Of a stretch of 53,110 bases of DNA, positions 25,164-33,530 are shown one piece after another (within the stretch, counting starts at the first letter, position 1; every line of letters starts with the position of its first letter). The notes beneath the pieces were generated by a model. It was not told the DNA's origin. It saw nothing but the letters and a program-made list of their open reading frames with translations, and did not search any database. A program made the translations under genes and the position numbers. Origin of the DNA: Candidatus Blautia stercorigallinarum (GTDB lineage: Bacteria; Bacillota; Clostridia; Lachnospirales; Lachnospiraceae); the NCBI GenBank assembly GCA_019112785.1, contig DXIQ01000031.1, positions 1 to 53,110 on the forward strand, in the 5' to 3' direction.

Positions 25164-25322
25164 TTAAAAGGACAGGGCCAGGATTGCTGCGATCCCCAGG
25201 CAGACGGTTACGATCATTTTCAGCAGATCCGATATTTTTCCTGTTTCCCGCCATCTTTTTACAATTTCCGGCATTTTCCACAGGCAAAATACAAAAATGA
25301 TCACGATGATCCATTGGTACAT
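25164..25322 (-). CDS. 52-residue membrane protein after the histidine kinase
   Basis: A short frame starting MYQWIIVIIFVFCLWKM and ending VCLGIAAILALSF, with two hydrophobic helices (about 4-15 and 36-52) around a charged loop (EIVKRWRETGKISDLLK). The ATG at 25322 has a perfect AGGAGG 9 nt upstream and the gene overlaps the kinase stop by 22 bp, the spacing expected for a real operon member. No family recognised. It may tune the kinase or the ABC transporter at the membrane. Confidence 0.65.
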   Translation of the reverse strand: MYQWIIVIIFVFCLWKMPEIVKRWRETGKISDLLKMIVTVCLGIAAILALSF

Positions 25323-26836
25323 TCTGATATTCCTCCTATTTCCGTAAAATTTCTTTTCAACCGCAGGCAGATACAGAAACCGTCTTCTGTATTTTCTGCC
25401 TTATACGGGATTTTCTGAAGCTCTAAAGCCCTCTTTACCAGATACAGCCCCAGACCGGATCCTCCGGTCTCTTTATTTCTGGATCCTTCTACCCGGTAAA
25501 AAGCCTGAAACAGCCGGGGAATCTTTTCTTTTGGGATCCACACCCCGGTATTTTCCACCGCAAGCCGGCAATACTCCGGATCTTCCTGTTCTTTCCAGGC
25601 AGAAATCCGGATCTCTTCTCCCGGAGGAGAATATTTCACGGCATTTTCCAGGATATTCTCCAGGGCGCTTTTTAAAAGTTTTGGATCCCCCAGGACCTTA
25701 AAGGAGTCCGGCAAGGAGACCTGGAGCCTCAGCCCTTTGTCCTCTATAAGATCTTCATAAGGCTCATAACTCTCCCGGAGGATCTTAGAAAGTTCCAGCT
25801 TGCGGATCTCCGCTTTCCGGTCTGCTCTTTCCATACGGGATACCTCCAGGATCTTCAGGATCCGGGACTCCATTTCTTCCACGGTCTTCAGGGATTTTTT
25901 CAGATATAAGTCCCGGTCCTGATAGGCGCCTACCTGATACAACATACCTGTAAGCTGCCCTTTCAGCACTGTTACCGGAGTCTTTAGTTCATGGGAAGCC
26001 GCTGCAAAAAATTCCTGCTGTTCCTGATCCAGCTTTTTCTGTTTTTCCAGCTCTCTGCGAAGCATTTCATTCGCCTCATCTCTCTGGGAAAGGACCTGTT
26101 CCAGGGTATGAGAAGTGCTGTCAATACTTCGGGCCAGGGAACCGATCTCATCTTTTCTTCTGAAAGACAGGCGGGAATTTTTCCAGTCCATACGGGACAT
26201 GGCTTTAGCCGCCCGGCTGATCCGCAGCACCGGCCCGGTAATATACCGGGTATAGACAGCTCCCATGGCAAAAGCCAGGAGAAAGATAACCGATGTAAGA
26301 TAAGGCAGGATCCTTTTCAGATCAGAAAGAAAAATATTCACTTTGTTCTCTCTGGGCGGGATCAGGGCGAAATCATAGGGTCCGCAGTCCGAAAAAGACA
26401 GACTAAGGATACTGTATTCAATTTTTTCTCCGTTCATGGCTACAGCACGTTCATTGTCCGGACCATAGCTGTACTGGCTGACGATTGCTCCTTCCTGTGC
26501 AGAACTATAACTTTCCGGTATCTGACAGAGATAATTTTTGTCAATCCCGGGAATCTCTGGTCTTTTATAGGTGTAAGTATCATAAATATCCAGCTTTATC
26601 TGATATTTTTCACACAGTTCATTAAAGAAATCTCCCGATTCCTCCCGGCGGATCCGGGGCAGGTTCTCTTCCATCTCTTCCATACAGGCATGGATACTCT
26701 CATTGTAGCTTATGGTATAGATCTGGGGCATAAAAGCATATACTCCCACCAGTACCAGAAGGTTGGAAAAGATCAGGACAGCCCAGGTGATAAAAAATAT
26801 CTTCAGTGAAAAGCTTTCCTGGATCCTTTTAAGCAA
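25301..26836 (-). CDS. Sensor histidine kinase (VanS/BaeS-like)
   Basis: 511 residues. N-terminal helix (about 11-33), an outside sensor region (about 34-175), a second helix (about 180-200), HAMP linker (to about 250), then HisKA with SHELKTPVTVLKGQL and HATPase_c with N-box ENILENAVKYS, G1 ENTGVWIP and G2 GGSGLGLYL. Full and intact. Overlaps the response regulator by 8 bp and the 52-residue membrane gene by 22 bp. The signal is likely linked to the adjacent ABC transporter, as with other TCS-ABC loci in Firmicutes. Confidence 0.94.
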   Translation of the reverse strand: MLKRIQESFSLKIFFITWAVLIFSNLLVLVGVYAFMPQIYTISYNESIHACMEEMEENLPRIRREESGDFFNELCEKYQIKLDIYDTYTYKRPEIPGIDKNYLCQIPESYSSAQEGAIVSQYSYGPDNERAVAMNGEKIEYSILSLSFSDCGPYDFALIPPRENKVNIFLSDLKRILPYLTSVIFLLAFAMGAVYTRYITGPVLRISRAAKAMSRMDWKNSRLSFRRKDEIGSLARSIDSTSHTLEQVLSQRDEANEMLRRELEKQKKLDQEQQEFFAAASHELKTPVTVLKGQLTGMLYQVGAYQDRDLYLKKSLKTVEEMESRILKILEVSRMERADRKAEIRKLELSKILRESYEPYEDLIEDKGLRLQVSLPDSFKVLGDPKLLKSALENILENAVKYSPPGEEIRISAWKEQEDPEYCRLAVENTGVWIPKEKIPRLFQAFYRVEGSRNKETGGSGLGLYLVKRALELQKIPYKAENTEDGFCICLRLKRNFTEIGGISECTNGSS

Positions 26837-27482
26837 GCTTATATCCCACCCCTCGTATATTTCTGATCACATCTTCTCCTAATTTTTTCCGGATATTTTT
26901 AATGTGGGTATAGATAATGGCGTCCTCACAGTCATAATCGTATTTCCACAGTTTTTCCATAATATATTCCTTCGTCATGATCCGGTGAGGATCCGAAAGA
27001 AAAAGGCCCAGCAGTTCAAATTCTCTTCCTGTGAGATAGACCTCCCGGTCCTTTACCTTTACTGTATGGCTTTTCCTGTCCATGAAAATATCTCCCCAGG
27101 ACAAAAGCTCCATCCGGGGCTCTTCTCTTCTCCGAAGCACAGCCGCCACTTTTTTCAGAAAAACCCCTATGGAAAAGGGCTTGGTCACATATTCGTCGAT
27201 CATCAGGTCATAGCCTTTGAGCTGACTGTCCTCATCGGAAAGAGCCGTCAGCATGATCACCGGCACATCTGACTTTTCCCGGATCTTTTTACAAAGAGAA
27301 AAGCCGTCCAGCTTAGGCAGCAGAACATCCAGGATCACCAGATCCGCCCTTTCCCTGGCAAAAAGGCCCAGCCCCTCCAGGCCGTCTCCTGCCGTCACTG
27401 TCCGGTAACCCTCGTTTTCCAGAAATACCGATAGCATCTCTGCGATATCCTTTTCATCTTCCACGATCAGTATGGTCTTCAT
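26829..27482 (-). CDS. OmpR-family response regulator
   Basis: 217 residues. Receiver with acidic pair E8-D9, D51 in VILDVLLPKLDG and Lys in YVTKPF; C-terminal winged helix with YLTGREFELLGLFL and the ending NIRGVGYKLA. Canonical. Start of the TCS-ABC run; an extended -10 promoter lies just upstream. Partner of the overlapping kinase gene. Confidence 0.95.
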   Translation of the reverse strand: MKTILIVEDEKDIAEMLSVFLENEGYRTVTAGDGLEGLGLFARERADLVILDVLLPKLDGFSLCKKIREKSDVPVIMLTALSDEDSQLKGYDLMIDEYVTKPFSIGVFLKKVAAVLRRREEPRMELLSWGDIFMDRKSHTVKVKDREVYLTGREFELLGLFLSDPHRIMTKEYIMEKLWKYDYDCEDAIIYTHIKNIRKKLGEDVIRNIRGVGYKLA

Positions 27483-27516
27483 CGCTCATGCCTCCTCTTC
27501 TCTCCTCTTCTAGTCG

Positions 27517-27526
27517 AGTATACCAT
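27517..27526 (-). promoter_or_regulatory. Extended -10 promoter of the response regulator operon
   Basis: Minus strand reads ATGGTATACT: -10 TATACT (27522-27517) with the upstream TG of an extended -10. No good -35 at 17 bp. The start codon is 35 bp downstream. Confidence 0.45.
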
Positions 27527-27629
27527 AAAGTGGAGAGCCAAGCGAGCATTTATGTTCATTTGGCGGCCGCCCATGATACTGCCGTTCATCGGCCGGTATT
27601 CCATAAAGCAAGGAGCCATGGGAGCATTT
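27523..27629. repeat. Two imperfect 29-bp direct repeats, 78 bp apart
   Basis: Copies at 27523-27551 and 27601-27629 match at 23 of 29 positions; both share CCATAAAG and end GAGCATTT. On the minus strand each has a TTTATGG step, and the first runs into the extended -10 of the response regulator. They lie in the gap between MATE and response regulator genes; the rest of the gap shows no gene. Confidence 0.5.
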
Positions 27630-27635
27630 TTATCT

Positions 27636-29024
27636 TCAGCCGATCACCCGGAATTCCTTCCATTTTCCCTTTTTGAACCGGATCCAGAACAGTAAAGCCC
27701 GCACTCCCCAGTCCAGGCACATGGCAAAGGCTACGCTGATAACTCCCAGATCCATCCAGATACCGAAGATCACAGAAAAGACGACTCTGCAGAAAATAGT
27801 TGAAAAAATACTGACGTACATAGTAAACTTTACATCTCCCGCCGCCCGAAGACCGTTGGAAAGAGCTCCGGAAAGAGGATAAAACAAAGCGTTAAAAATA
27901 TTGTGGATCAGGATCAGCACAAAGGTCAGCTTTCTCGCCTGAGGAGACAGGGCATATCCCTGAAGGACCAGAGGGGATATTAACAGGATCAGTCCGTTCC
28001 ACACCACAGAGGCCAGGAAAGTGATCCGAAGAAGCTTTCTCATATAGTAATCTGCCGCCTGCCGGTCTCCTGCCCCCATACACTGTCCGATAACTGTGAT
28101 AAAGGCCAGTCCCAGTGCTGTCCCCATAAGAGCTGCCACAGACCAAAAACTCTGGGCTACGCCGTTGGCAGCGATCTGTACTGTCCCGAACAAGGCGGTA
28201 ATACTGCTTAAAGCTACTTTGATCAGCTGAAATAGACCGTTTTCTATGCCGTTTGGCACAGCGATCCCCAGTATCTTCCGGATCATATTCCCTTTCCAGC
28301 ACAGGATCTTTCTCCAGACCAGATAAACTTCATTGCTCTTTTTGAAACACAGGATGATGATCACAACTCCTGAAAAACTTCTGGATATCAGGGAAGGATA
28401 GGCCACTCCCGCTACTCCGGCATGGAGGAAAAATACCCCTATAGCATTTCCCGCCACATTGATCCCGTTGGCAGCCAGAGAGAGGTACATGGTAACATTG
28501 GTCTTTCCCATGCTTCTGTAAATAGCCGCTCCTGCATTATATATAGCAATGGCCGGATAAGAGTAAGCAGAGATCCTCAGATAGGTAACACAGGCCTCCA
28601 TAACATCTCCTTCCACTTCTCCGAATAAAAGTCCTAGTAACCTGCGGTTTAAAAGCAGGATCACAGCCATAAGGACAAGAGAAAACAAAGTGGAGATCAT
28701 CACAAGCTGACCTGCGGACAGACTGCTTTTTTCTTTCTCTCTGCTGCCGATATACTGGCTAACCACTACAGAGCCTCCTGCGGCCAGGGCAGAAAATAAA
28801 AACAAAAATACCGTATTAAACATATTTACCAGGGACACCCCGGATACCGCCGCCTCTCCCGCATAACTGACCATAAAAGTATCCGCTACCCCTACCAGCA
28901 CGCTTAAAAGCTGTTCCATAAAAAGGGGGACCAGCATAATTTTCAAAGCCTGGTTGGAAAAGACCTTCTGTTCCTCCCTTATCTGATTTTCAGGTTCTAT
29001 TATTTTATTAAGTAACACATTCAT
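27636..29024 (-). CDS. MATE-family multidrug/metabolite efflux transporter
   Basis: 462 residues from the ATG at 29024; 12 membrane helices in two halves with the MATE features PLFMEQLLSVLVGVADTFMVSYAGEAAVSGVSL and the repeat in the second half (GIAVPNGIENGLFQLIKVAL). An in-frame ATG upstream at 29162 lies in the terminator of the neighbouring gene and is rejected; the chosen start has no strong binding site, so the exact start is uncertain. Likely Na+- or H+-driven export of cationic compounds. Flanked by a hairpin terminator upstream. Confidence 0.9.
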   Translation of the reverse strand: MNVLLNKIIEPENQIREEQKVFSNQALKIMLVPLFMEQLLSVLVGVADTFMVSYAGEAAVSGVSLVNMFNTVFLFLFSALAAGGSVVVSQYIGSREKEKSSLSAGQLVMISTLFSLVLMAVILLLNRRLLGLLFGEVEGDVMEACVTYLRISAYSYPAIAIYNAGAAIYRSMGKTNVTMYLSLAANGINVAGNAIGVFFLHAGVAGVAYPSLISRSFSGVVIIILCFKKSNEVYLVWRKILCWKGNMIRKILGIAVPNGIENGLFQLIKVALSSITALFGTVQIAANGVAQSFWSVAALMGTALGLAFITVIGQCMGAGDRQAADYYMRKLLRITFLASVVWNGLILLISPLVLQGYALSPQARKLTFVLILIHNIFNALFYPLSGALSNGLRAAGDVKFTMYVSIFSTIFCRVVFSVIFGIWMDLGVISVAFAMCLDWGVRALLFWIRFKKGKWKEFRVIG

Positions 29025-29141
29025 AGCAAAGAACGGAAAAATTTTTCCGAAAAGCACTCCTTCCTGTGATTGTTTTTGTCCAGAAAAATTATAACCAGGA
29101 AGCTTTTTTGCGTCTAATGCTTTAATTTCATACAGAAAAAT

Positions 29142-29180
29142 GCCCGGCAGGCATGGGTCCAAAACTCATGTCTGCCGGGC
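29142..29180 (-). terminator. Rho-independent terminator after the nucleoside kinase gene
   Basis: GCCCGGCAG (29142-29150) pairs with CTGCCGGGC (29172-29180), with further pairing inside (CATG/CATG). On the minus strand it is followed by ATTTTTCTG. It closes the dnaG-rpoD operon 13 bp after the last stop. Confidence 0.75.
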
Positions 29181-29192
29181 AGATATATTGGC

Positions 29193-30863
29193 TTATACGT
29201 CAAAGCAGCCTCCGCCTACAAATTCCCGGAGTATGGAGTTATGAGGGATGGCCTCGCTGGGCACTCCTACAAAATAATCCAGAAATTTCAGCAGACGTTT
29301 TGCCTCATTATATTCCGGTTCTCCAGGCTGTATGGAAAAAAGCAGAGGTTCTGCATACAGTTTTAAAACTGCCAGTTCATAGATCAGAGCGGAATTAAAC
29401 ATCACATCTGCAGACTCCTGGTATGGGAAAATGTTCTCCTCTTCTCCCCGCCGTACAGAATTCCACATGGCGATGGTTGCCTTTGCAGAAGCCCCTCTGG
29501 TCCTGGCGTCCCGGACGATCCGCCGGATCAGTCTTCCGTCTGTGGTAGGGATCCGGTTATGTTCATCAATGTTCAGCTGGGTAAGGGCACTGATATAGAT
29601 CCGGAATTTGCTCTCAGCAGGAAGGCTGAAACTCAGCTTATCATTGAGACAATGGATCCCTTCGATCACCAGTACGTCATCCGGGCCTAACTGAAGCAGA
29701 TCTCCTCTGTATTCCCTCTGGCCTGTTTTAAAATTGAAAGAAGGCATAGATACTTCTTCTCCTCTGAGAAGAGCTGTCATATCCTCATTAAACTGCTTCA
29801 CGTCAATGGCTTCCAGACATTCAAAGTTATAGTTTCCTTCTTCGTCCAGAGGCGTCTCTTCCCGGTTGACAAAGTAATTGTCCACAGCAATGGGGTGAGG
29901 CTTCAGTCCATGGGCGGAAAGCTGAATGGAAAGCCGGTGGGAAAAAGTAGTCTTTCCCGAAGAGGATGGACCTGCGATCATAACAAATTTCCTGGTCCTG
30001 TCATTAGAGATCCTGTCTGCGATCTGAGAGATCTTGGACTCCTGGAGAGCCTCTGCGATAAGGATCAATTCATTGGCTCCCTTTTTACTGATCTGTTCAT
30101 TCAGGTCTCCAACTGTAACTGCTCCTATCATCTCCCCCCAGCTTGCTGATTCTTTCTGGACCTGAAAAAGTTTTGTCCAGGGTTTAAAAGGAGGTACTGA
30201 CTGGGGATCCTCCCTTTCCGGAAGCTGGAGCACCAGTCCCTGATCATAGGGATAAAGTTCAAAATATTTCAGATAACCGGTGTGGTTCACCATATAGCCA
30301 TAGAAATAATCTTCGAAATCTTCCAGACTGTAGATATTTACCCGGGATCCCCGGCGGAAATGAAAAAGCTTTTCCTTGTCATACATATGGTGGCGGTGAA
30401 AGATCTCAATAGCCTCTCCTGTACCTACACTTCTTTTCCGAATAGGAATCTTTCGCTCCGCCAGTTCCAGCATATAAGCTTTCACCTGTGCCAGAAATTC
30501 CGGTGTGATCTCCACATCTCCGTCAATGGTATAGTAATATCCGGAACCCACCGAAAAATGCAGGGTCACCTTCCGTATCCTGTCATGTCCTCCTACATGA
30601 TATACTGCTTTCAGTAAAAGGAGGGAAGCACTTCTTTTATAGGTTTTATGACCGATCTCATCTGCCAGAGTGATAAATTCCAGCTCACCGTCTTTTTTCA
30701 GCTTTTTATGGAGTTCACAGAGCTTTTTATCCTTCATCACCAGGACAATGGGATATCTGGTGCTTCCCTGAAAATCTTCCACGATCTTACTGTAAGGGGT
30801 GCCGTAGGGATATTCTCTTTGTTTTCCCAGGATCTTTACGGAAATCATTTTTTCCTTCATCAT
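29193..30863 (-). CDS. Uridine kinase-like nucleoside kinase with threonyl-tRNA synthetase-like N-terminal domains
   Basis: 556 residues. N-terminal TGS-like domain (about 7-68), then a segment like the second (editing-type) domain of threonyl-tRNA synthetase (about 70-215, with VGSGYYYTIDGDVEITPEFL), then a PRK/uridine-kinase domain with Walker A GPSSSGKTT (298-306), IEGIHCLND and RDARTRGASA. This fusion is widespread in Clostridia and is usually annotated as a nucleoside kinase; the real substrate is uncertain. Either of two adjacent ATGs (30863, 30860) could start; GGAGAG precedes both. Last gene of the dgt-dnaG-rpoD-trmK-nif3 run, 24 bp after nif3. Confidence 0.85.
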   Translation of the reverse strand: MMKEKMISVKILGKQREYPYGTPYSKIVEDFQGSTRYPIVLVMKDKKLCELHKKLKKDGELEFITLADEIGHKTYKRSASLLLLKAVYHVGGHDRIRKVTLHFSVGSGYYYTIDGDVEITPEFLAQVKAYMLELAERKIPIRKRSVGTGEAIEIFHRHHMYDKEKLFHFRRGSRVNIYSLEDFEDYFYGYMVNHTGYLKYFELYPYDQGLVLQLPEREDPQSVPPFKPWTKLFQVQKESASWGEMIGAVTVGDLNEQISKKGANELILIAEALQESKISQIADRISNDRTRKFVMIAGPSSSGKTTFSHRLSIQLSAHGLKPHPIAVDNYFVNREETPLDEEGNYNFECLEAIDVKQFNEDMTALLRGEEVSMPSFNFKTGQREYRGDLLQLGPDDVLVIEGIHCLNDKLSFSLPAESKFRIYISALTQLNIDEHNRIPTTDGRLIRRIVRDARTRGASAKATIAMWNSVRRGEEENIFPYQESADVMFNSALIYELAVLKLYAEPLLFSIQPGEPEYNEAKRLLKFLDYFVGVPSEAIPHNSILREFVGGGCFDV

Positions 30864-30886
30864 GCCTCTCCTTTCCTGTCAGAAAC

Positions 30887-31669
30887 TTATATTGCTTTAC
30901 AGGGATGCTGTACCTTCATTTTTACAGTTTCAAGTTCCGGGAGCATTTCTCTTAATTCTTTTTCCATATAATCCATAAAAATGTATTCTGTGCCGTAATG
31001 GCCGGCGTCTATAACGCATACTCCCTGAGCCACTGCGTCTATAGAGGAGTGATAATCCATATCTGCTGTAACATATACATCAGCGCCTGCCTGGAGCACG
31101 GCAGGCATGAGACTTTTCCCGGAACCATTGCAGACAGCGGCCTTCTTAACTATTTTATTTGGATCACCGTAGATCTTTACAAAAGGAAGGGAGAGTTTTT
31201 CCTTTACAAATCTGCCGAAGTCCTCCAGTGTCTCAGGTTTGGTGAGATTTCCAACTCTGCCAAGACCTTCTCTTTTTCCTTCCCGGTCGTAAGTAACTTC
31301 CAGGATCTCCCGCTGGGTAAGTTCCAGATAGTCCGCGCTCAGATCTGCCATTCCCAGCACATCAAAATTCGTATGCATAGCGTAATAAGGAATGTCATTC
31401 TTTATCAATCCTATGATCCGGCGGCCGATAAAATTATCCTCAGTCACCTTTTTAATCCCGGAAAAGATCAGAGGATGATGGGTAATGATCATATCTGCAT
31501 CTGTCTTCACTGCTTCCTCCAGACTCTCGTCAGTCACGTCCAGAGCAAGAAAAACTTTTTTTACCTCTTTCTCAGGATCTCCTACAAGAAGTCCCGGATT
31601 ATCCCATTCTTCAGCAAAAGAAACAGGATATTTTTCCTCTATCTTTTTTATGATTTCTTTACACTTCAT
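30887..31669 (-). CDS. Nif3-like dinuclear metal protein (YqfO/GTP cyclohydrolase I type 2 family)
   Basis: 260 residues. Metal ligands of the Nif3/YbgI/YqfO family are visible: ITHHPLIF (HH) and YAMHTNFD, and the C-terminal DAGHYGTE (H and E). The central insert of longer YqfO proteins is missing, so this is the short form. Start ATG 31669 overlaps the trmK stop by 11 bp; a TTG 9 bp earlier is possible. trmK-nif3 is a fixed pair in Firmicutes. Molecular role is unsettled for the family. Confidence 0.93.
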   Translation of the reverse strand: MKCKEIIKKIEEKYPVSFAEEWDNPGLLVGDPEKEVKKVFLALDVTDESLEEAVKTDADMIITHHPLIFSGIKKVTEDNFIGRRIIGLIKNDIPYYAMHTNFDVLGMADLSADYLELTQREILEVTYDREGKREGLGRVGNLTKPETLEDFGRFVKEKLSLPFVKIYGDPNKIVKKAAVCNGSGKSLMPAVLQAGADVYVTADMDYHSSIDAVAQGVCVIDAGHYGTEYIFMDYMEKELREMLPELETVKMKVQHPCKAI

Positions 31670-32363
31670 AGTAGGCAAGAGCCTCCTCTCTGTCTTTGAT
31701 CTCTGCGGCCAGCTCTTTGCTCCGCTTCTTTGCGGAAGGCGTATCTACACGGGAAAGCTTTTCCAGAAGCTCTTTTGTCTCCCGGTCCTCTTTTTCCAGG
31801 AATTCTTTTAACACCGGGTGCCGGGTTTCCAGAAGCTCTTTTCCGTAAAGATATTCTGCTTTTTTTGTATACTTCATCTGTCCCTGAACAGCTTTCATCA
31901 TAGGATAGTATTTTCCTTCTTCCTCCACCATATCCTCTTTGATGACCGCATAACCATTTTCAGCCAGAAACCGGCGGAAATGGCCGATTTCTGACTGAGG
32001 CTGGAGGATCAGTTCTTTCATATCTTTCACTACATTTTCTCCCTGGGTAAGGATCTTCTCCATAAGAGGCCCGCCCATACCTGCGATCACCAGACACTGG
32101 GCTTCCCCTGGCTTTAAAGCCTCCACACCGTCAGAAAGCCTGGTTTCTATGTAGTCTTCCAATCCCCATTCCCGGATATGCTCCCTGGCCCGCAAAAGGG
32201 GCCCCTGGTTGATATCCATGGCAATGGCTCTTGGGATCTGTCCTTTTTGTATTAAATAAATGGGAATATATCCGTGGTCGCAGCCTACATCTGCCAGTAC
32301 CTGTCCCGGACTTACCAGGGCTGCCACAGCGCTAAGCCGCCGGGATATCTGTATCTCTCTCAT
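31659..32363 (-). CDS. trmK: tRNA (adenine(22)-N1)-methyltransferase TrmK
   Basis: 234 residues. SAM-binding motif VLADVGCDHGYIPIYL, then IAMDINQGPLLRA, IAGMGG and ILQPQSE with the helical C-terminal arm, all typical of TrmK, which methylates A22 in the D-loop of some tRNAs. I take ATG 32363 (AAGGA 6 nt upstream) over ATG 32369. Sits 9 bp after the rpoD stop and overlaps nif3. Confidence 0.95.
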   Translation of the reverse strand: MREIQISRRLSAVAALVSPGQVLADVGCDHGYIPIYLIQKGQIPRAIAMDINQGPLLRAREHIREWGLEDYIETRLSDGVEALKPGEAQCLVIAGMGGPLMEKILTQGENVVKDMKELILQPQSEIGHFRRFLAENGYAVIKEDMVEEEGKYYPMMKAVQGQMKYTKKAEYLYGKELLETRHPVLKEFLEKEDRETKELLEKLSRVDTPSAKKRSKELAAEIKDREEALAYYEV

Positions 32364-32372
32364 GATCATTCC

Positions 32373-33491
32373 TTAATCCAGATAATCCTTCAGTTTCCGG
32401 CTGCGGCTTGGGTGGCGGAGCTTTCTCAGAGCCTTAGCCTCGATCTGACGGATACGTTCTCTGGTAACATTAAATTCTTTACCTACTTCTTCCAGAGTTC
32501 TGGCTCTTCCGTCATCCAGACCAAAGCGGAGACGAAGTACCTTCTGTTCTCTCTCTGTAAGAGTGCCAAGAACCTCTACCAGCTGTTCTTTCAGCAAGGT
32601 AAATGCCGCCGCATCTGCAGGTACCGGTACATTGTCGTCCTGGATAAAGTCTCCCAGATGGCTGTCCTCTTCCTCTCCGATAGGAGTTTCCAGGGAAACC
32701 GGCTCCTGAGAAATTTTCAGGATCTCTCTGACACGGTCCACAGACATGTTCATTTCTTTGGCGATCTCTTCCGGCTGAGGTTCTCTTCCCAGTTCCTGGA
32801 GAAGCTGTCTGGACACACGGATCAGTTTATTGATCGTCTCCACCATATGGACAGGAATACGGATAGTCCTTGCCTGGTCGGCAATGGCTCTGGTGATCGC
32901 CTGACGGATCCACCAGGTAGCATAGGTAGAGAACTTGTATCCCTTCCGGTAATCAAATTTTTCTACAGCTTTGATCAGACCCAGGTTTCCTTCCTGGATC
33001 AGGTCCAGGAAGAGCATGCCTCTTCCCACATATCTTTTCGCAATGCTGACTACCAGACGAAGGTTTGCTTCTGCCAGACGTTTTTTTGCGCTTTCATCTC
33101 CGTTTTCCATTCTTTTTGCCAGGCTGATCTCTTCCTCAGCGGTGAGAAGTGGAACTTTTCCGATCTCTTTCAGATACATACGGACCGGATCTTCAATGCT
33201 GACCCCTTCTGGTACGGACAGGTCGATATTTTCCATATCTACCTCGTCCTCCTCACTGAGGTTCATTTCTTCTTCGTCGCTCATAAGCAGATCATCATTA
33301 TCCTGCATCCGGAGTACATCCACCCCATTTGCTTCCAGATAATCAAAAACCTTGTCCATATGTTCCGGATCCAGAGGAAAATCCTTGAAAAAGTCATTGA
33401 TCTCCTGGTATTCCAGTACGTTTTTCTTCTTCTTCGCCAGCTCGATAAGTTCTGCCAGTTTCTCGCTGAATTTTGCCATGTTCATTTCCAT
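32373..33491 (-). CDS. rpoD: Primary (housekeeping) RNA polymerase sigma factor
   Basis: 372 residues, the short sigma-A form of Firmicutes. Region 1.1 (about 1-75), an acidic linker, 1.2 ([15 protein letters not shown]), region 2 ([35 protein letters not shown]), region 3 and region 4 with [26 protein letters not shown] lies 11 nt upstream of the ATG, so the first of several nearby ATG codons is plausible. Between dnaG and trmK, the standard order. Confidence 0.97.
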   Translation of the reverse strand: MEMNMAKFSEKLAELIELAKKKKNVLEYQEINDFFKDFPLDPEHMDKVFDYLEANGVDVLRMQDNDDLLMSDEEEMNLSEEDEVDMENIDLSVPEGVSIEDPVRMYLKEIGKVPLLTAEEEISLAKRMENGDESAKKRLAEANLRLVVSIAKRYVGRGMLFLDLIQEGNLGLIKAVEKFDYRKGYKFSTYATWWIRQAITRAIADQARTIRIPVHMVETINKLIRVSRQLLQELGREPQPEEIAKEMNMSVDRVREILKISQEPVSLETPIGEEEDSHLGDFIQDDNVPVPADAAAFTLLKEQLVEVLGTLTEREQKVLRLRFGLDDGRARTLEEVGKEFNVTRERIRQIEAKALRKLRHPSRSRKLKDYLD

Positions 33492-33530
33492 AAATGTTCC
33501 ATCCTCTCAATTCTTAATTATATGGTATCC

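Noticed and set aside
27523..27629. Pair of 29-bp repeats considered as a CRISPR remnant
   Set aside because: Only two imperfect copies, 49-bp gap, no cas genes, and they overlap a promoter.
29193..30863. Reading the gene as a threonyl-tRNA synthetase
   Set aside because: The catalytic core and anticodon-binding domain are absent; the C-terminal part is a uridine-kinase-like P-loop kinase.
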